Shown here: one piece after another, positions 8,872 through 10,259 of the stretch
Numbering within the stretch: the first letter of the stretch is position 1
Layout of the letters: the number at the start of each line of letters is the position of its first letter
Assembly: GCA_001414345.1 (NCBI GenBank)
Contig: LLCB01000740.1
Span: 1 to 10,259 of the forward strand
Length of the DNA: 10,259 bases
Reading direction: 5' to 3'
DNA from: Hymenoscyphus infarciens
Lineage: Eukaryota > Ascomycota > Leotiomycetes > Helotiales > Helotiaceae
Translations under genes and position numbers: made by a program
Notes under the pieces: model-generated
Told to the model about the DNA's origin: nothing
What the model saw: only the letters and a program-made list of their open reading frames with translations
The model's database searches: none

Positions 8872-8898
8872 ACTTTAAGTAGTTAAACTACTTAAAGT
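8872..8898. repeat. Compensated dyad: ACTTTAAGTAGTT arm with matching right arm
   Basis: The right arm is the CTTAAAG variant, which normally mismatches the left arm at one position. Here the left arm has the matching change (CTTTAAG for CTTTTAG), so the 27-bp dyad is perfect again with a different sequence. Confidence 0.85.
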
Positions 8899-9122
8899 CT
8901 CTATCTAATTATTTATTAGTAACTTTTAGTAGTTAAACTACTTAAAGTCTCTATTTAATTATTTATTAGTAACTTTTAGTAGTTAAACTACTTAAAGTCT
9001 CTATCTAATTATTTACTAGTAACTTTTAATAGTTAAACTACTAAAAGTCTCTCTCTAATTATATACTAGTAACTTTTAGTAGTTAAACTACTAAAAGTAT
9101 TTACTTAATTATTTACTAGTAA

Positions 9123-9273
9123 CTTTTAATAGTTAAACTACTAAAAGTCTTTCTCTAATTATTTACTAGTAACTTTAAATAGTTAAACTATTTAAAGTCT
9201 CTATCTAATTATTTATTAGTAACTTTTAGTAGTTAAACTATTTAAAGTCTCTATTTAAATTATATAATAATAA
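9123..9273 (+). repeat. Three-monomer duplication, left copy (partner 9526-9676)
   Basis: This block repeats at offset 403, essentially identical by eye apart from the ATTAGTAAC/ATTAATAAC junction. It holds a CTTTCTCTAATTATTT monomer, the AACTTTAAATAG dyad, an ACTATTTAAAG monomer and the start of a 51-bp TATATAATAATAA junction. To the right the correspondence continues at offset 353 (9324-9450 with 9677-9803), so the downstream copy lacks one 50-bp monomer. Confidence 0.82.
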
Positions 9274-9414
9274 CTTTTAGTAGTTAAACTACTAAAAGTC
9301 TCTCTCTAATTATATACTAGTAACTTTTAGTAGTTAAACTACTTAAACTATTAATCTAATTATATACTAGTAACTCTTAGTAGTTAAACTACTTAAAGTA
9401 TTTATCTAATTATA
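9166..9414 (+). repeat. Five-monomer block, copy 3 (partners 1471-1720 and 7501-7750)
   Basis: Same monomer order as the two upstream copies. Private changes here are AACTTTAAATAG for AACTTTAAGTAG, ACTATTAATC for ACTATTTATC, and the AACTCTTAG arm that marks this part of the array (near 9373, 9423, 9726 and 9776). Confidence 0.76.
9172..9198. repeat. Doubly compensated perfect dyad
   Basis: Left arm ACTTTAAATAGTT, central A, and an exactly complementary right arm. Relative to the consensus both arms differ at two positions, and the changes match, so a perfect 27-bp dyad is kept with four altered bases. Confidence 0.87.
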
Positions 9415-9525
9415 TACTAGTAACTCTTAGTAGTTAAATTACTTAAACTCTTTATTTAAATTATATAAATAGTAACTTTTAGTAGTTAAACTACTAAAAG
9501 TCTCTCTTTAATTATTTACTAATAA

Positions 9526-9676
9526 CTTTTAATAGTTAAACTACTAAAAGTCTTTCTCTAATTATTTACTAGTAACTTTAAATAGTTAAACTATTTAAAG
9601 TCTCTATCTAATTATTTATTAATAACTTTTAGTAGTTAAACTATTTAAAGTCTCTATTTAAATTATATAATAATAA
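9526..9676 (+). repeat. Three-monomer duplication, right copy (partner 9123-9273)
   Basis: The downstream copy at offset 403. The monomer that follows the left copy (9274-9323, a type A monomer with CTCTCTCTAATTATAT) is missing here: after 9676 the sequence passes straight to the equivalent of 9324. This is a clean whole-monomer deletion in one copy, or an insertion in the other. Confidence 0.8.
9575..9601. repeat. Doubly compensated perfect dyad, second copy
   Basis: Identical to the dyad at 9172-9198 and part of the same duplicated block, so it is not an independent occurrence. Both arms carry matching changes and the symmetry is perfect. Confidence 0.86.
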
Positions 9677-10259
9677 CTTTTAGTAGTTAAACTACTTAAA
9701 GTATTTATCTAATTATATACTAGTAACTCTTAGTAGTTAAACTACTTAAAGTATTTATCTAATTATATACTAGTAACTCTTAGTAGTTAAATTACTTAAA
9801 GTCTCTATTTAAATTATATAATAATAACTTTTAATAGTTAAACTACTAAAAGTCTCTCTCTAATTATATACTAGTAACTTTTAGTAGTTAAACTACTAAA
9901 AGTATCTATCTAATTATATACTAGTAATCTTTAGTAGTTAAATTACTTAAAGTCTTTATTTAATTATATAAATAGTAACTTTTAGTAGTTAAACTACTAA
10001 AAGTATCTATTTAATTATATACTAGTAACTTTTAGTAGTTAAATTACTTAAAGTCTTTATTTAAATTATATAAATATTAACTTTTAGTAGTTAAACTACT
10101 AAAAGTATCTATCTAATTATATACTAGTAACTTTTAGTAGTTAAAGTACTAAAAGTCTCTATCTAATTATTTACTAGTAACTTTTAGTAGTTAAACTACT
10201 AAAAGTCTCTTTTTAATTATTTATTACTAACTTTTAGTAGTTAAAGTACTAAAAGTCTC

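Larger units (their letters stand above)
1..10259. repeat. AT-rich satellite DNA array, about 50-bp monomer, about 200 copies
   Basis: The whole window is a head-to-tail tandem array. The same motif, a CTTTTAGTAGTT-like arm, a central A and an AACTACTAAAAG-like arm, recurs every 49-52 bases from the first base to the last, so both array ends lie outside the window. Linkers alternate between a 50-bp class ending TACTAGTAA and a 52-bp class containing TTTAAATTATATAAATAG. Hand counts on consensus monomers give 11/50 G+C for type A and 8/52 for type B. TAG and TAA occur several times per monomer on both strands, and 50- and 52-bp periods shift the frame at each unit, so no meaningful reading frame can exist. 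No unique insert, transposon or gene interrupts the array. Inference: a eukaryotic heterochromatic satellite. The family is not identified; pea PisTR-B (monomer about 50 bp) is a candidate for comparison only. Confidence 0.97.
7751..10259. repeat. Right-hand section of the satellite array, shuffled blocks
   Basis: About 2.5 kb of tandem monomers with no gene or foreign insert. Much of it can be matched to blocks of the first 1.7 kb, but in a different order. Sequence near 8113-8290 resembles 1021-1198 (offset 7092), 8517-8656 resembles 1171-1310 (offset 7346), 8667-8816 resembles 611-760 (offset 8056), and 9166-9414 resembles 1471-1720 (offset 7695). The last 300 bases are plain A and B monomers. 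The array is still running at the final base. Confidence 0.8.

Noticed and set aside
1..10259. CRISPR array: 27-bp partly palindromic repeats separated by 23-25 bp
   Set aside because: The intervening segments are near-identical copies of two or three linker types, not unique spacers, and about 200 units show gradual repeat divergence and higher-order duplication. There is no leader or cas gene.
1..10259. Protein-coding genes or a repetitive protein
   Set aside because: TAG and TAA stops occur several times per monomer on both strands, and monomer lengths of 50, 51 and 52 shift the frame. No open frame of useful length can persist.
1..10259. Replication-origin iterons or an operator array of a plasmid or phage
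   Set aside because: The array is far longer and more diverged than iteron clusters, has no adjacent rep or partition gene, and shows nested duplications typical of eukaryotic satellites.
1..10259. CENP-B box or telomeric repeat
   Set aside because: No CG-containing CENP-B core is present, and there are no TTAGGG- or TTTAGGG-like runs. The period is about 50 bp.

Overview
The whole 10,259-base window is one uninterrupted, AT-rich satellite DNA array (about 80% A+T judged from the monomers). I see no protein-coding gene, RNA gene, transposon, CRISPR array or unique sequence. The array runs off both ends of the window. The monomer is about 50 bp and there are roughly 200 head-to-tail copies. 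Two main length classes are interspersed, 50 bp (type A) and 52 bp (type B), with a rarer 51-bp type. Every monomer is built the same way: a conserved 27-bp dyad (13-bp arms around a single central A) followed by a 23-25 bp AT-rich linker.

A multi-kilobase array of short monomers with nested higher-order duplications points to nuclear heterochromatin of a eukaryote, such as a centromeric, subtelomeric or interstitial satellite block. Species cannot be read from the sequence. The roughly 50-bp AT-rich satellite PisTR-B of pea is one family I would compare first, but I recall only its monomer length and cannot confirm identity.

Layout: (1) 1-1728, mixed A and B monomers with a 12-unit (614-bp) internal duplication; (2) 1729-2820, the clearest higher-order repeat, an 8-monomer 406-bp unit present as two copies identical by eye plus a partial third; (3) 2821-6541, a more diverged mosaic with local subtypes, 13-unit duplications, one exact monomer doublet and one 63-bp aberrant monomer; (4) 6542-7750, a diverged, collinear copy of parts of the first 1.7 kb, about 6.0-6.5 kb downstream; (5) 7751-10259, more shuffled copies of blocks from the first 1.7 kb, plus a roughly 403-bp duplication near the end from which one monomer has been lost.

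There is no operon or pathway. The blocks relate to one another through unequal exchange and segmental duplication. The only feature that looks constrained is the dyad: some monomers carry changes in both arms that keep the symmetry. That could reflect selection for a hairpin/cruciform or a dimeric-protein site, or simply how the repeats are copied and corrected.
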